Source of the DNA: JBCBDX01 sp039822005
GTDB lineage: Bacteria > Pseudomonadota > Alphaproteobacteria > Rhizobiales > Rhizobiaceae
Direction of reading: 5' to 3'
Length of the DNA stretch: 64,000 bases
Assembly: GCA_039822005.1 (NCBI GenBank)
Contig: JBCBMZ010000003.1
Span: 186,001-250,000, forward strand
The position numbers were made by a program, and so were the translations under genes. The notes under the pieces are model-generated. The model had not been told where the DNA came from and searched no databases. It saw only the letters and a list, made by a program, of their open reading frames with translations. The first letter of the stretch is position 1. The number at the start of each line of letters is the position of its first letter. Positions 17,573-27,307 of the stretch are shown here, one piece after another.

Positions 17573-18934
17573 TCAGACCCCCAAAGACTTCAGCTTGCGA
17601 TGCAATGCCGATCGCTCCATCCCGATAAATTCCGCGGTACGTGATATATTACCACCAAAGCGGCCGATCTGCGCCAACAAATAGTCCCGCTCAAATCGCT
17701 CTCGGGCCTCCCGCAATGGCAGTGCCATAATGTGTGTGTCGTTCGAAGTCGGCGCTTTGGGCAAATTGTCATTGAGTTCGCTCGGCAACATCTCAGCATT
17801 GATGCTCACATCGTCCGGCTTGTCGCGTGTTAAGATCATCAAACGCTCGATGGCATTGCGAAGTTGTCGGACATTGCCTGGCCAGGAATGCGATTCAAGG
17901 ACGGTCATCGCCTCATCATCGATGAATTTGGGTCTGATACCCGTCTGCTCGCTGATTTTTTTCATGAATAGTTGCACAAGATGGGGAATGTCCTCGCGCC
18001 GTTGTGTCAGTGGCGGCACTTCAATGGGAACGACGGCCAGACGATTGTATAGGTCACGCCGGAACCTGCCCTCTTCAATTCGCTTTTCCAGATCCACCGC
18101 AGTCGATGAGATAATTCGTACATTCACCTTCACGCGGCGGGTGCCCCCTACCCGTTCAAACTCCTGATCAACTAAGACACGGAGGATTTTCGCCTGTGTT
18201 TCCGGCGGCATGTCGGCAATTTCATCAAGGTAGAGGATACCGGCATGCGCATTTTCTAGCGCGCCAACTTTTCGATCCGCCCCTTCGCCTTCGGTCCCGA
18301 AGAGTTCAACCTCCATTCGGCTTGGCGTAATGGCGGCCGCATTAAGCGACACGAACGGGCCATTTGACCGGCTGGAGGCCGCGTGAAGTGCGCGCGCGAC
18401 AAGCTCTTTGCCGCACCCCGTCGGCCCGACGATCATAACGCGACTATTGGTCGGCGCGACCTTGTCAATGGCGGAACGCAAAGCGCCCATGGCCGGTGAT
18501 TTACCGGTCAACTCAGAGATGTCATTGCTACGTTTTTTAAGGTCAGTGACTTGTTTTTTCAGTGCGTGGTTTTCCAGCGCGCGCTCAGCAACAAGCACCA
18601 ATCGGTCGCTCTTAAACGGCTTTTCGATATAGTCATAAGCACCGCGCTTGATTGCGGAAACGGCAGTCTCGATGTTGCCATGCCCGGATATCATGACAAC
18701 CGGCAGACCGGGATGCATCTCTTGAACCCTGTCCAAAAGTGCTAGGCCATCAAGTGCGCTGTTTTGTAGCCAGATATCAAGAAAGATAAGCCTGGGCACA
18801 CGTGCCTTTATGGCCTCCAGCGCGCTGTCGCTATCGTGCGCAACGCGGGTCTCGTGTCCCTCATCCTCCAATATTCCCGACACAATATCGCGAATATCAT
18901 CCTCGTCATCCACAATAAGAACATCGGCTTTCAT
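17573..18934 (-). CDS. ntrX: nitrogen/redox response regulator NtrX
   Basis: A receiver domain (residues 1-120; acidic pocket VDDEDD, phospho-acceptor D in IFLDIWL, K in EKPF) is followed by an AAA+ domain with Walker A GPTGCGKE, Walker B ILYLDEIADM and an arginine-finger region, then a Fis-type HTH (ISRTAEFIGMERSALHRKLK). At the place where sigma-54 activators carry GAFTGA it has GTEGEGADRKVGALE (about residues 211-225), so it may not remodel sigma-54 holoenzyme in the usual way. It overlaps ntrY by four bases. It is the partner of NtrY. Confidence 0.94.
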   Translation of the reverse strand: MKADVLIVDDEDDIRDIVSGILEDEGHETRVAHDSDSALEAIKARVPRLIFLDIWLQNSALDGLALLDRVQEMHPGLPVVMISGHGNIETAVSAIKRGAYDYIEKPFKSDRLVLVAERALENHALKKQVTDLKKRSNDISELTGKSPAMGALRSAIDKVAPTNSRVMIVGPTGCGKELVARALHAASSRSNGPFVSLNAAAITPSRMEVELFGTEGEGADRKVGALENAHAGILYLDEIADMPPETQAKILRVLVDQEFERVGGTRRVKVNVRIISSTAVDLEKRIEEGRFRRDLYNRLAVVPIEVPPLTQRREDIPHLVQLFMKKISEQTGIRPKFIDDEAMTVLESHSWPGNVRQLRNAIERLMILTRDKPDDVSINAEMLPSELNDNLPKAPTSNDTHIMALPLREARERFERDYLLAQIGRFGGNISRTAEFIGMERSALHRKLKSLGV

Positions 18935-21285
18935 GCCGCTTTTCCTCCGCTCTCATTTACGCCCGAGATCTTGACCGGTTCGCTGCCTTTGCCCCCATCA
19001 CGAACACCGGCCAACTGCACCCCGTGGGCAAGGAAAATCATGCGCACCATGGCGCCGCGCCCACCATAAAAATGCGCTGGTGCATCTCTTAAGGCGATGC
19101 GCCCGCCGTGATCTTCCACAATCTTGCGGACAATCGCCAAGCCGAGCCCCGTGCCCTTTTCGCGGGTCGTCATATAAGGCTCCAACAGCTTGTTACGGTC
19201 TTCTTTTGGCAAGCCGCGGCCATTGTCCATCACGTCTAAAATAATGGCCTTGTTGTTGGCACCGCCGACGCGACCGACAACTTTAATATGCCCTTTGGGA
19301 CCATCGGGATTCTCAGCAAGCCGTGCTTCAATGGCTTCCGCTGCATTTTTTACAACATTCCCTACCGCCTGCCCAACCAACCGATCATCGTATCGCGCAA
19401 GCAGCGGCGATTCCGGCATTTCACGCTCAAACGTGAATTCAGTGCGGGAGACTTCAACCAGGAAAGTTGCTTCTCGCACAGTCTCGCGCAAGTCTCGCAG
19501 TGCCATGTCCGGCTTGGGCATGCGGGCAAAAGTGGAAAATTCGTCTACCATGCGGCCAATATCACCCACTTGGCGCACAATTGTTTCCGTGCACTGGTCA
19601 AAAACAGTGCGATCATCCTCAGGGATAATCTTGCCATAGCGTCGGCGAATGCGTTCCGCCGACAATTGAATAGGCGTAAGCGGGTTTTTGATTTCGTGCG
19701 CAATACGGCGCGCAACATCGCCCCAAGCGGTCGAACGCTGCGCTTCCACAACTTCGGATATGTCGTCGATCGTCACCACATGGGTGTGGCGAACGTCCGA
19801 TTTGCCTTCCACCGCATCCATATCGAGAGCCACTTGAACGTTAAGCACCCGCTCACGACCCATCGCGTCGATAAAAGTGACCTGTTCATTCACGTCCGGA
19901 ACACGCCGCGAATAGGCGTTGGCAAACACCTGCGCCACCTGAGGGGAAAGACTTTCCAATTCCGCGTTCGGCGCCACTTGAGCAATACCCAGCACCTCGG
20001 AAACCGCTTCATTGTAGATCGTCACGTGTTGCTTGTCGTCGACGCCCAGCACACCGGCGGACACACCGGCCAGCACGGCTTCTGTAAACCTACGGCGCTC
20101 ATCAATCACATCTTTGGCGGTCAGAATTTCATCACGTTGGCTTTTAAGCTGCCCAAGCATCGAATTGAACGTGTCAGCCAGATATCCGATGTCACCATCA
20201 GAGGACCGCACTGGCACGCGCACCTCAAGGTTGCCACTACCCACTTCATCTGAGGCGTTGATCAGCAATCGGATGGGACGCACGAGCCGGTTGGCAACGG
20301 CAATCGCCGTCCAGATGGCCGTTAAGAGCAAAATGAGCGCAAGGCAAAAATACAAAAGAGCAAACGCCAATTGCAAAAATGCCCGGTTGGATTCCAAACC
20401 CTGATATTCGGCACGGTTTTGCTGCATCAACCGCACGGCATTCAACACTTCCGGATCGACAGAGCGGATCGCATAAAGCATGGCATCGGGGATTTCACGA
20501 AGCCGGATTATGGCGCCCACCAAATTGGTTCCACCCGGTGGAATAATAACCGGTCCGCCATTGCGAGCGGTTTCTACCGCCTCTTGCGGCGGAAGAGGCA
20601 AAGGTTGTTCGGTTTCAATATCGGCCGTGTATAGCACATTTCCATCCAACCCGATTACAGAGGCCCCCCGCATTCCCCGTCCGCGCGCTTGTTGCGTCAC
20701 AAAAAGCCGAAAACCGTTTCGATCCAGATTGAACAACCGTCTTTGTTGGTCGAGCGCAAACGCCATGTTGATGGTCGCATCACGCAGATTGACGGCGTTT
20801 TCGTTAATGTAGGACTGCGCAACCTGCTCTGAGGATTGAACGATGGTGCGCGTTCGGATTTCGAACCAGCGATCCAGTCCGATATCAAGCGTAATCGAGG
20901 CAACGATCGCGATAATTACTGCTGGAATGGTCGCGATAATCGAGAACAAGGTCACGATACGCACATGCAATCGCGAGGCAGCTTTGCGGTCCCGCCGCGC
21001 TTTGATAACCGACCAGACCTCAATACCGACCAACCACATCAAGGCCAGAACAAAGCTGCCATTGACCAGGATAGTGAGCGTTGTGACCCTTTCGGTTGGC
21101 TGTATGGGCGTTAAACCAATCAGAATTGTAAATGAAAAGACGGCGCACAAGGTGGCAGCAACAACGATAATCGTCCCCGGCCAGCTGTTCCCGGCCCGGC
21201 CACGCTCACGAAGAAGAAAACTGCCAGAGACTGTTCTGTCAAAAATGGCCATAAGCACCAAACGGAGGTCAGTTAGCGTGCCCAA
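18931..21285 (-). CDS. ntrY: nitrogen regulation sensor histidine kinase NtrY
   Basis: This 784-residue membrane kinase has several hydrophobic N-terminal segments (about residues 30-140), a periplasmic region, another membrane segment near residues 310-335, and a HAMP domain (RLVRPIRLLINASDEVGSGNLEVRV). A PAS domain, the HisKA H-box (ARRIAHEIKNPLTPIQLSAE) and an HATPase domain with N, G1 (DNGRGLP) and G2 (KGTGLGLAIV) boxes follow. It phosphorylates NtrX. The annotated start is TTG; ATG 21252 (MAIFDRTV) is an alternative that removes 11 residues. The gene follows ntrC by 42 bases. Confidence 0.95.
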   Translation of the reverse strand: MGTLTDLRLVLMAIFDRTVSGSFLLRERGRAGNSWPGTIIVVAATLCAVFSFTILIGLTPIQPTERVTTLTILVNGSFVLALMWLVGIEVWSVIKARRDRKAASRLHVRIVTLFSIIATIPAVIIAIVASITLDIGLDRWFEIRTRTIVQSSEQVAQSYINENAVNLRDATINMAFALDQQRRLFNLDRNGFRLFVTQQARGRGMRGASVIGLDGNVLYTADIETEQPLPLPPQEAVETARNGGPVIIPPGGTNLVGAIIRLREIPDAMLYAIRSVDPEVLNAVRLMQQNRAEYQGLESNRAFLQLAFALLYFCLALILLLTAIWTAIAVANRLVRPIRLLINASDEVGSGNLEVRVPVRSSDGDIGYLADTFNSMLGQLKSQRDEILTAKDVIDERRRFTEAVLAGVSAGVLGVDDKQHVTIYNEAVSEVLGIAQVAPNAELESLSPQVAQVFANAYSRRVPDVNEQVTFIDAMGRERVLNVQVALDMDAVEGKSDVRHTHVVTIDDISEVVEAQRSTAWGDVARRIAHEIKNPLTPIQLSAERIRRRYGKIIPEDDRTVFDQCTETIVRQVGDIGRMVDEFSTFARMPKPDMALRDLRETVREATFLVEVSRTEFTFEREMPESPLLARYDDRLVGQAVGNVVKNAAEAIEARLAENPDGPKGHIKVVGRVGGANNKAIILDVMDNGRGLPKEDRNKLLEPYMTTREKGTGLGLAIVRKIVEDHGGRIALRDAPAHFYGGRGAMVRMIFLAHGVQLAGVRDGGKGSEPVKISGVNESGGKAA

Positions 21286-21327
21286 TATGCAACATATTGT
21301 GGCAAATCTGCAACTGCAATTTTTCGG

Positions 21328-22785
21328 TCAGTTTTTGAAAATACTAACGTTCAAATCCCGTATTTTTTTTCGCAGTGTATTCCGGTTAAGACCCAGAACT
21401 TCAGCCGCCCTGATCTGGTTGCCCCGGGTTGCCGTCAACGTGGCAACAATCAATGGATACTCCAACTCGCTCAATACGCGGTGATACAGACCCGGCGGCG
21501 GTAAACTGTCGCCGAAAGAGGCGAAATACTTGTGCATGTTGGCTTCAACAGCCTCAGAAATCGTCTGGCTCGGCTGTGATGCGGATGCCGAAGCAGCCCC
21601 CATAGAGGGCATCCTGTCTTCTTCACTGGAACGAAGCTCGTTGGCGACGATATCAGCGTCAACCGCCTCCTGAGGATAGAGAGCCGCAAGGCGTCGCACC
21701 AGATTTTCAAGTTCGCGAACATTTCCGGGCCATTGATAGCGCGTGAGCATTTGAAGCGCCTCGGGAAGCAATCTCTTGGTGTCTAGCCCTTCTTCCTGAA
21801 CCTTGGACAGGAAGTGCTGCGCCAGATCGGGTATATCCTCCAACCTTTCACGTAGCGGCGGCACACGAATGGGCACCACATTAAGCCGGTAGTACAAGTC
21901 TTCGCGGAAGAGGCCTTGGTTAATCAACAGGCGCAAATCCTTGTTCGTCGCGGTGACGATACGAACATTGGTTTTAATCGGCGTTCGGCCTCCGACCGTC
22001 ATATACTCGCCCTGCTGCAAAACGCGTAGCAGCCGTGTTTGCGCTTCCATCGGCATATCGCCAATTTCATCGAGAAAGAGCGTTCCATTTTGTGCCTGCT
22101 CAAAGCGACCCGTCGAGCGTGCAGTTGCACCCGTAAACGCACCCTTTTCGTGGCCAAACAATTCGCTTTCGATCAGGTCGCGCGGAATTGCGGCCATGTT
22201 GATGGCCACAAACGGGCCTTTCTTTCGTTTGCCATACTCATGCAGTGCCCGTGCGATCAGCTCCTTGCCGGTACCGGATTCGCCATTGATCAACACCGTC
22301 AAATCAGATTGCGTCATTCGGGCCAGCACGCGATAAATGTCCTGCATGGCGGGCGAGCGCCCCACAAGCGGCATATCCGTATCAACTTGCGCAGCTTTCG
22401 CCGGTTGTTGCAATTTCTGGCGTGTTTCCGTCAGCGCCCGACCAACCAGACTGGTAAGCTCAACCAAATCGAACGGTTTGGGCAGGTACTCATACGCGCC
22501 CTTTTCGGTCGCCCGTATCGCAGTCATGAAAGTGTTCTGAGCGCTCATGACAATAAACGGCAAATCGGGCCGCATCTTTTTCATGCGCGGAAGAAGGTCG
22601 AACAGATTATCATCCGGCATCACGACGTCCGAGACAACGGCATCCCCCTGCCCCTCGGCTACCCATTGCCAAAGCGTGGACGCGTTTGATGTGGCACGCA
22701 CATCGAAACCAGCCCGCGTCAGGGCCTGGCTCACGACCGTGCGAATGGCGGCATCATCATCGGCGACTAATATCGTACCGCTCAT
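21328..22785 (-). CDS. ntrC: nitrogen assimilation response regulator NtrC
   Basis: This enhancer-binding activator of sigma-54 promoters has a receiver domain (residues 1-120; D-D-D-A pocket, D54-type acceptor in VVSDVVMPD, K in PKPFDL) and an AAA+ domain with Walker A GESGTGKE. The sigma-54 contact loop GAFTGA is intact (KGAFTGATARSTG), as are Walker B LFLDEIGDMP and the GNVRELEN motif. A C-terminal Fis HTH ends in 'RAAEVLGLNRNTLRKKIRDL'. It overlaps ntrB by four bases, as usual for a histidine kinase-regulator pair. Confidence 0.97.
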   Translation of the reverse strand: MSGTILVADDDAAIRTVVSQALTRAGFDVRATSNASTLWQWVAEGQGDAVVSDVVMPDDNLFDLLPRMKKMRPDLPFIVMSAQNTFMTAIRATEKGAYEYLPKPFDLVELTSLVGRALTETRQKLQQPAKAAQVDTDMPLVGRSPAMQDIYRVLARMTQSDLTVLINGESGTGKELIARALHEYGKRKKGPFVAINMAAIPRDLIESELFGHEKGAFTGATARSTGRFEQAQNGTLFLDEIGDMPMEAQTRLLRVLQQGEYMTVGGRTPIKTNVRIVTATNKDLRLLINQGLFREDLYYRLNVVPIRVPPLRERLEDIPDLAQHFLSKVQEEGLDTKRLLPEALQMLTRYQWPGNVRELENLVRRLAALYPQEAVDADIVANELRSSEEDRMPSMGAASASASQPSQTISEAVEANMHKYFASFGDSLPPPGLYHRVLSELEYPLIVATLTATRGNQIRAAEVLGLNRNTLRKKIRDLNVSIFKN

Positions 22786-23918
22786 AGCGCTTCCATCTCC
22801 TCTAGAGCTTCAGGCGTCGCCTCAACGCCCACCGGCGCGATGGGCATGAGCACCCGAAACTGGGTGCGGTTTGGTTCGCTTTCACACTCAATAATACCGC
22901 CATGGTCGCCAACAATCTTGGCAACCAGCGCAAGCCCCAACCCTGAACCGTTGGTTTTGGTTGTGATGAATGGATCAAACATGTGCCGGCGAATATCTTC
23001 AGGTACGCCCGGCCCATTATCTTCCACGGCAAATTCAAGCGGCAAAGCCACCCGTTCATTGGCACCGGGAACCATCAAACGGACACCGGGTCGAAAGGAC
23101 GTGCGCAACGTAATTTCAGGCCGGTCGCGCCCAAGGCAGGCTTCCGCCGCGTTTTTCACCAAGTTCATGAAGACCTGGATCAGTTGGTCGAGATTGCCCA
23201 AGACCGGCGGCAGCGATGGGTCAAACGCTTCGTGAAACACCACATGGCTTGCAAAGCCGGGCTTGGCAACGCTGATGACACGATTGAGCACCACATGGAT
23301 GTTCACCGGTTTACGGTCGATGGGTCGTTCATCTGAAAAGACTTCCATCTTGTCCACCAATTGGACGATCCGGTCGGTCTCCGCGCGAATCAATTGGGTC
23401 AGCGCTCGATCATCGTCACTGGCGTTGGCCTCCAGCAATTGAGCCGCACCGCGAATACCCGACAGCGGGTTTTTGATCTCATGGCCTAACATCGCCGCAA
23501 GCCCGGTCACTGAACGAGCGGCGCTGCGGTGTGTTAATTGCTGGTCAAATTTGTCGGCCATCGTGCGCTCTCGAAGTGCGATCACCAACGAGCCCGACGC
23601 TTCCGCAACCGGCGTCACATGAATATCCACCGACCGCTCACGATCCATACGGGGCGAACCCAGATCAACCCGGTACTCATTAACCGATGCTTCACCACTG
23701 CGCACCTGATCGATCAACGCGAGCAACGGGCTTGAAAACGGGATCAGTTCATCCAAACGCATGCGCGACAATTGTTTGGTGGAAATCGAAAAGAAATACT
23801 CAGCCGTCAGGTTCGCATGAATAATTCGATTTTCACCGTCCACCATCAAAACCGCTTCACGGATGGTGTCTAATACCAGGCGGGCATTGGCTTCCGCTTT
23901 ACTCGCACTTTTGCCCAC
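22782..23918 (-). CDS. ntrB: nitrogen regulation sensor kinase NtrB
   Basis: This soluble PII-controlled histidine kinase is 378 residues long: an N-terminal PAS domain (residues about 10-110), the H-box LGHEIKNPLSGIRGAAQLLE, and an HATPase domain with the N box 'LVKNAAEA', G1 DNGPGVP and G2 NGSGLGLALV. It phosphorylates NtrC under nitrogen limitation. The start is GTG at 23918, sharing one base with the TAG stop of dusB, so translation is probably coupled. dusB (nifR3)-ntrB-ntrC is a classical alphaproteobacterial operon. Confidence 0.96.
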   Translation of the reverse strand: MGKSASKAEANARLVLDTIREAVLMVDGENRIIHANLTAEYFFSISTKQLSRMRLDELIPFSSPLLALIDQVRSGEASVNEYRVDLGSPRMDRERSVDIHVTPVAEASGSLVIALRERTMADKFDQQLTHRSAARSVTGLAAMLGHEIKNPLSGIRGAAQLLEANASDDDRALTQLIRAETDRIVQLVDKMEVFSDERPIDRKPVNIHVVLNRVISVAKPGFASHVVFHEAFDPSLPPVLGNLDQLIQVFMNLVKNAAEACLGRDRPEITLRTSFRPGVRLMVPGANERVALPLEFAVEDNGPGVPEDIRRHMFDPFITTKTNGSGLGLALVAKIVGDHGGIIECESEPNRTQFRVLMPIAPVGVEATPEALEEMEAL

Positions 23919-24937
23919 TACGCCGCCCTTTGTGTTTGAAGATAATCTGGCACCAAAAATGCCTGCCGAAGCAGCCCACGCGTGATACCGGGGTCCTTTG
24001 CCCGCAAAATGTCTGCCCGCAACTCACTGGAGCAAGACGGCGCAAGCTTGGCGAGGTACCAACCCAAATGTTTGCGCGCGTTACGAACCCCGGTGAGGCC
24101 GCCATAGTGTTCCAGAATTTCGTCATAATGCCCGACGACATAGTCCGCATATTCTGACGATCCGGGAACGTCGGTGGCATGGCCCGAAATTGTTGCCGGC
24201 AACCAAAGCTGTCCGCATGCCCCTCGCCCCACCATCACCGCATCGGCACCTGACTGCGCCAGAGCAGTCCGCGCGGTTTCAACGCAATCAATATCGCCAT
24301 TGACCACAAGTGGCGCCTGCGAACCAATCGCATCTCGCACCGGCTTTACGGCATGCCAGTCAGCCGATCCTTCATAAAATTGGTCGCGCGTGCGCCCATG
24401 CACGGTGATCATCCGGACACCGGCATCAACTGCGCGTCTTGCCAGTTCAGGCGCGTTCATCGTTTCACGGGACCAACCGAGCCGCATCTTCAATGTCACG
24501 GGGACATCGACCGCGCCGACGGTAGCCTCGACAAGCGTTAGCGCATGATCAAGATCACGCATGAGCGCCGAACCGGACTGAACACCGGTCACCTTCTTGG
24601 CGGGGCAACCCATGTTGATATCAATGATCTGCGCTCCCTGGTCGAGCGCCAGAAGGGCGGCTTCGGCCATCCACCGCGGTTCTGTTCCGGCTAATTGCAA
24701 CATGCGCGGTGAGCCATCGTCCGGAAAAAGCGCACGCTGCATGGATTGACGTGTCTCTTTGCAGAACTCACGGCTTGCGATCATTTCGGTCACCACCAGA
24801 CCGGCCCCGTGCCGCCATGCACGTTTTCGGAAAGGCAAATCACTCACCCCGGAAAGCGGCGCAAGAAATGCGCGGTTGCGAATATGCACCGGGCCAATGC
24901 TTATGGGTTTTGATAGATCGACAGTCATTGCCATCAT
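23918..24937 (-). CDS. dusB: tRNA-dihydrouridine synthase (NifR3/DusB family)
   Basis: This FMN-dependent TIM-barrel enzyme reduces uridine in the tRNA D-loop. It shows the N-terminal LAPLSGVSDLPFR, the DINMGCPAKKV motif with the catalytic cysteine (about residue 106), the TLKMRLGWS strand, the HGRTRDQ motif and 'VNGDI' and 'VMVGRGACG' phosphate-binding loops. The start is placed at the first ATG of MMAMTVDLSK (24937); ATGs at 24934 and 24928 are equally possible, and further upstream extension is unlikely. It heads the ntrBC operon and is divergent from ispDF. Confidence 0.94.
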   Translation of the reverse strand: MMAMTVDLSKPISIGPVHIRNRAFLAPLSGVSDLPFRKRAWRHGAGLVVTEMIASREFCKETRQSMQRALFPDDGSPRMLQLAGTEPRWMAEAALLALDQGAQIIDINMGCPAKKVTGVQSGSALMRDLDHALTLVEATVGAVDVPVTLKMRLGWSRETMNAPELARRAVDAGVRMITVHGRTRDQFYEGSADWHAVKPVRDAIGSQAPLVVNGDIDCVETARTALAQSGADAVMVGRGACGQLWLPATISGHATDVPGSSEYADYVVGHYDEILEHYGGLTGVRNARKHLGWYLAKLAPSCSSELRADILRAKDPGITRGLLRQAFLVPDYLQTQRAA

Positions 24938-25031
24938 TTTAGGCAACATCAAGAAATGCACAAGGATTAAACAATGCGAAATGATTGCGGAGACCATAAA
25001 TCACGCGTATTCGGGCTTCCTCTTGAAAACG

Positions 25032-26255
25032 ATGGTTCTTGATAGCGACATGGCCCAACACGATTTTGATGATTTCGGCGCAGTAATCGTCGCAGCCGGT
25101 CGCGGGGCCCGTTCGGGCCTGAACGGCCCCAAACAATACCACAAACTCCAAGGCAAAACGATCTTGGCACGAACCTATGACGCGCTTGGCGATAGGATCA
25201 GTACTGACAATATCATCATCGTCCGACATGTTGATGACGAGGATCTCTTCCAAGGGGCGTTTGCAGGCTACGGCCAAATGCCGCAAGCCACGGTTGGCGG
25301 GGCAACACGCCAAACATCGGTCTTGTTGGGCCTGCGCGCCCTAAAAGCCCTCGACAGGCCGCCAAAGCACGTGATGATCCATGACGCGGCAAGACCTTTT
25401 GTTGCGCCGGGGCTGCTGGACGCGCTTTGGGAAGAGACGAAAGCCTTCCCCGAAGACGGCGTGTTGCCGGTGCTGCCCATCGCCGACACGATAAAAAGAA
25501 TATCCGAACATCAAGTTGACGCGACCGTACCACGCACAAGTTTGGCCACCGCACAGACACCGCAACTCTTTCCACTAGAGGCCATCATCGAAGCCCATGA
25601 GAAGGCCGCGACGGTCGACAAGGAATTCACCGACGATGCGTCAATTTTTGAGTGGTACGGAAGACCTGTACGCGCCATGATGGGCGATGTCGAAAACATC
25701 AAGCTGACCTATGCAGCCGACTTTGAACGGGCGGAGACCATTCTCCAGGTGAGAAACAATAGCACATGGGTGCCGCCGGACATCAGAACCGGCCACGGCT
25801 ACGATGTCCATCGCTTCACCAATGGCGATCACGTCATGTTGTGCGGCGTGAAGGTTCCGCATGACAAAAGCCTTTCGGGTCACTCAGACGCCGATGTCGG
25901 CCTTCATGCGCTAACCGACGCACTTTTGGCGACCTGCGCAGAAGGCGACATTGGTGACCACTTCCCGCCGAGCGATACAAAGTGGAAGGGAGCCGAAAGC
26001 CACTTGTTTTTGCGCGAGGCAGTTCGATTAGTGGCAGAAAATGGCGGCACCGTGCTGAATGTTGATATTACATTGATTTGCGAAGCGCCTAAAATCGGCC
26101 CGCACCGCACCCAGATGCGCGCCCGGCTGGCAGAACTATGCGGCATCGAAATCAACCGCTGCTCCGTCAAAGCAACTACGAACGAAAAAATGGGGTTCAT
26201 CGGGCGTGAAGAAGGCATGTGCGCCATGGCCACCGCAAGCGTGAGGTATTCATGA
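25032..26255 (+). CDS. ispDF: bifunctional IspD/IspF (MEP isoprenoid pathway)
   Basis: One protein carries two steps of the non-mevalonate isoprenoid pathway. The N-terminal IspD domain, which makes CDP-ME, has VIVAAGRGARSGLNGPKQ at about residues 19-36 and HDAARPFV. The C-terminal IspF domain, which forms MEcPP, starts at about residue 248 with GHGYDVHRF; its zinc ligands are in DVHRF and SGHSDADVGLHALTDALL. The fusion is typical of alphaproteobacteria. Start choice between ATG 25032 and 25050 is not settled by a Shine-Dalgarno sequence. It ends in ATGA overlapping cinA. Confidence 0.95.
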   Translation: MVLDSDMAQHDFDDFGAVIVAAGRGARSGLNGPKQYHKLQGKTILARTYDALGDRISTDNIIIVRHVDDEDLFQGAFAGYGQMPQATVGGATRQTSVLLGLRALKALDRPPKHVMIHDAARPFVAPGLLDALWEETKAFPEDGVLPVLPIADTIKRISEHQVDATVPRTSLATAQTPQLFPLEAIIEAHEKAATVDKEFTDDASIFEWYGRPVRAMMGDVENIKLTYAADFERAETILQVRNNSTWVPPDIRTGHGYDVHRFTNGDHVMLCGVKVPHDKSLSGHSDADVGLHALTDALLATCAEGDIGDHFPPSDTKWKGAESHLFLREAVRLVAENGGTVLNVDITLICEAPKIGPHRTQMRARLAELCGIEINRCSVKATTNEKMGFIGREEGMCAMATASVRYS

Positions 26256-26806
26256 CCGACGATGATGAAATAATTGAAGACCCGATCTACGCTCGTGCCG
26301 AAGCGCTTTTGGAAAAGGCATCGGCGGCCGGCGTGATGGTCGCCACCGCTGAAAGCTGCACGGGTGGCATGATCGCAGCTGCAATGACAGACGTGCCGGG
26401 TTCTTCGGTGATCGTCGACCGGGGAATTGTGACCTATTCCAACGAGGCAAAAGCGGAGATGCTTGGCATTTCCATGGATGACATCGAGCGACATGGCGCG
26501 GTATCGGAGACTGTCGCCACGTCCATGGCAGAAGGCGCGCTGGGCCGTTCAAACGCTGACATGACAATTGCTGTGACAGGCGTGGCGGGCCCGGATGGCG
26601 GTACACAAGAAAAACCTGTCGGCCTTGTTTGGTTTGCTTGCGCAAGTACGTGGGCCCCAACATTGGCAACATCCTGCCAATTTGATGACAATGGGCGCGC
26701 TTATATTCGCCACCATACGGTTCTATACGCTTTGGAAATCATGCTGGATACTCTGGAAAGCAGGTCGGTCCGAGAAGATGACGGCGATATCGTTGGGCAC
26801 GCTTAG
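26252..26806 (+). CDS. CinA C-terminal domain protein (nicotinamide-nucleotide amidase family)
   Basis: The 184-residue product corresponds to the stand-alone CinA_C/PncC domain. Motifs seen: ATAESCTGGMIAAAMTDVPGSS (with the S-C-T-G-G active-site loop, residues about 33-38), 'GIVTYSNEAKAEMLG', and AVTGVAGPDGG. Family members deamidate NMN to nicotinate mononucleotide in the pyridine nucleotide cycle. The N-terminal molybdopterin-binding half of long CinA proteins is absent, as in E. coli PncC/YgaD. Its ATG overlaps the ispDF stop (26252-26255). Confidence 0.9.
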   Translation: MTDDDEIIEDPIYARAEALLEKASAAGVMVATAESCTGGMIAAAMTDVPGSSVIVDRGIVTYSNEAKAEMLGISMDDIERHGAVSETVATSMAEGALGRSNADMTIAVTGVAGPDGGTQEKPVGLVWFACASTWAPTLATSCQFDDNGRAYIRHHTVLYALEIMLDTLESRSVREDDGDIVGHA

Positions 26807-26818
26807 ACCGGCGGGCAC

Positions 26819-27274
26819 CTACGCATTGTCAGCGTAAAGAGCATCGGCGCGTGCTTCAAAGGCAGCTGAAAACTTCCTGAAGGCGCGGTCAAACATGGCT
26901 CCCATCAGCGCACCGAGCATGCGGTTCTTGAATTCATATTCGATGAAGAAGTGCACATCGCTCCCGCCACCGGTGCGATCAACAAATGTCCATCGATTAT
27001 CCATGTGTTTGAACGGCCCATCGAGATAGGTGGCCTGAATACGATTGGCTTCAGGATCGAGATGAACTTGACTGGTGAAGGTTTCCCGGATGGCTTTATA
27101 GCCAACCGTCATATCGGCAATGACAACAGACTTGCCGTCACGCTCCCGCTGTTCGCGGACGTTCAGTGCTTCGCAAAGCGGGACGAATTGCGGGTATTTC
27201 TCAACATCCGCGACAAGTGAGAACATATCGCCCGCGCTATGTTGGACCGCACGTGTGCTTTCGAATTTAGGCAT
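26819..27274 (-). CDS. RatA/Coq10-like START-domain protein
   Basis: The 151-residue protein belongs to the polyketide cyclase/START superfamily, COQ10/RatA branch. It begins 'RAVQHSAGDMFSLVADVEKYPQFVPLCEA', the family hallmark, and ends with 'FFIEYEFKNRMLGALMGAMFDRAFRKFSAAFEARA'. Mitochondrial and alphaproteobacterial members bind ubiquinone and support respiration, whereas RatA in E. coli was described as inhibiting 70S formation. In this lineage the quinone role is more plausible, but that is inference. ATG 27274 is used; a GTG one codon upstream is also in frame. The gene follows lipA on the same strand. Confidence 0.88.
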   Translation of the reverse strand: MPKFESTRAVQHSAGDMFSLVADVEKYPQFVPLCEALNVREQRERDGKSVVIADMTVGYKAIRETFTSQVHLDPEANRIQATYLDGPFKHMDNRWTFVDRTGGGSDVHFFIEYEFKNRMLGALMGAMFDRAFRKFSAAFEARADALYADNA

Positions 27275-27307
27275 CACAAATGTCTTTGATGTTCAAAACT
27301 GCGGCGC

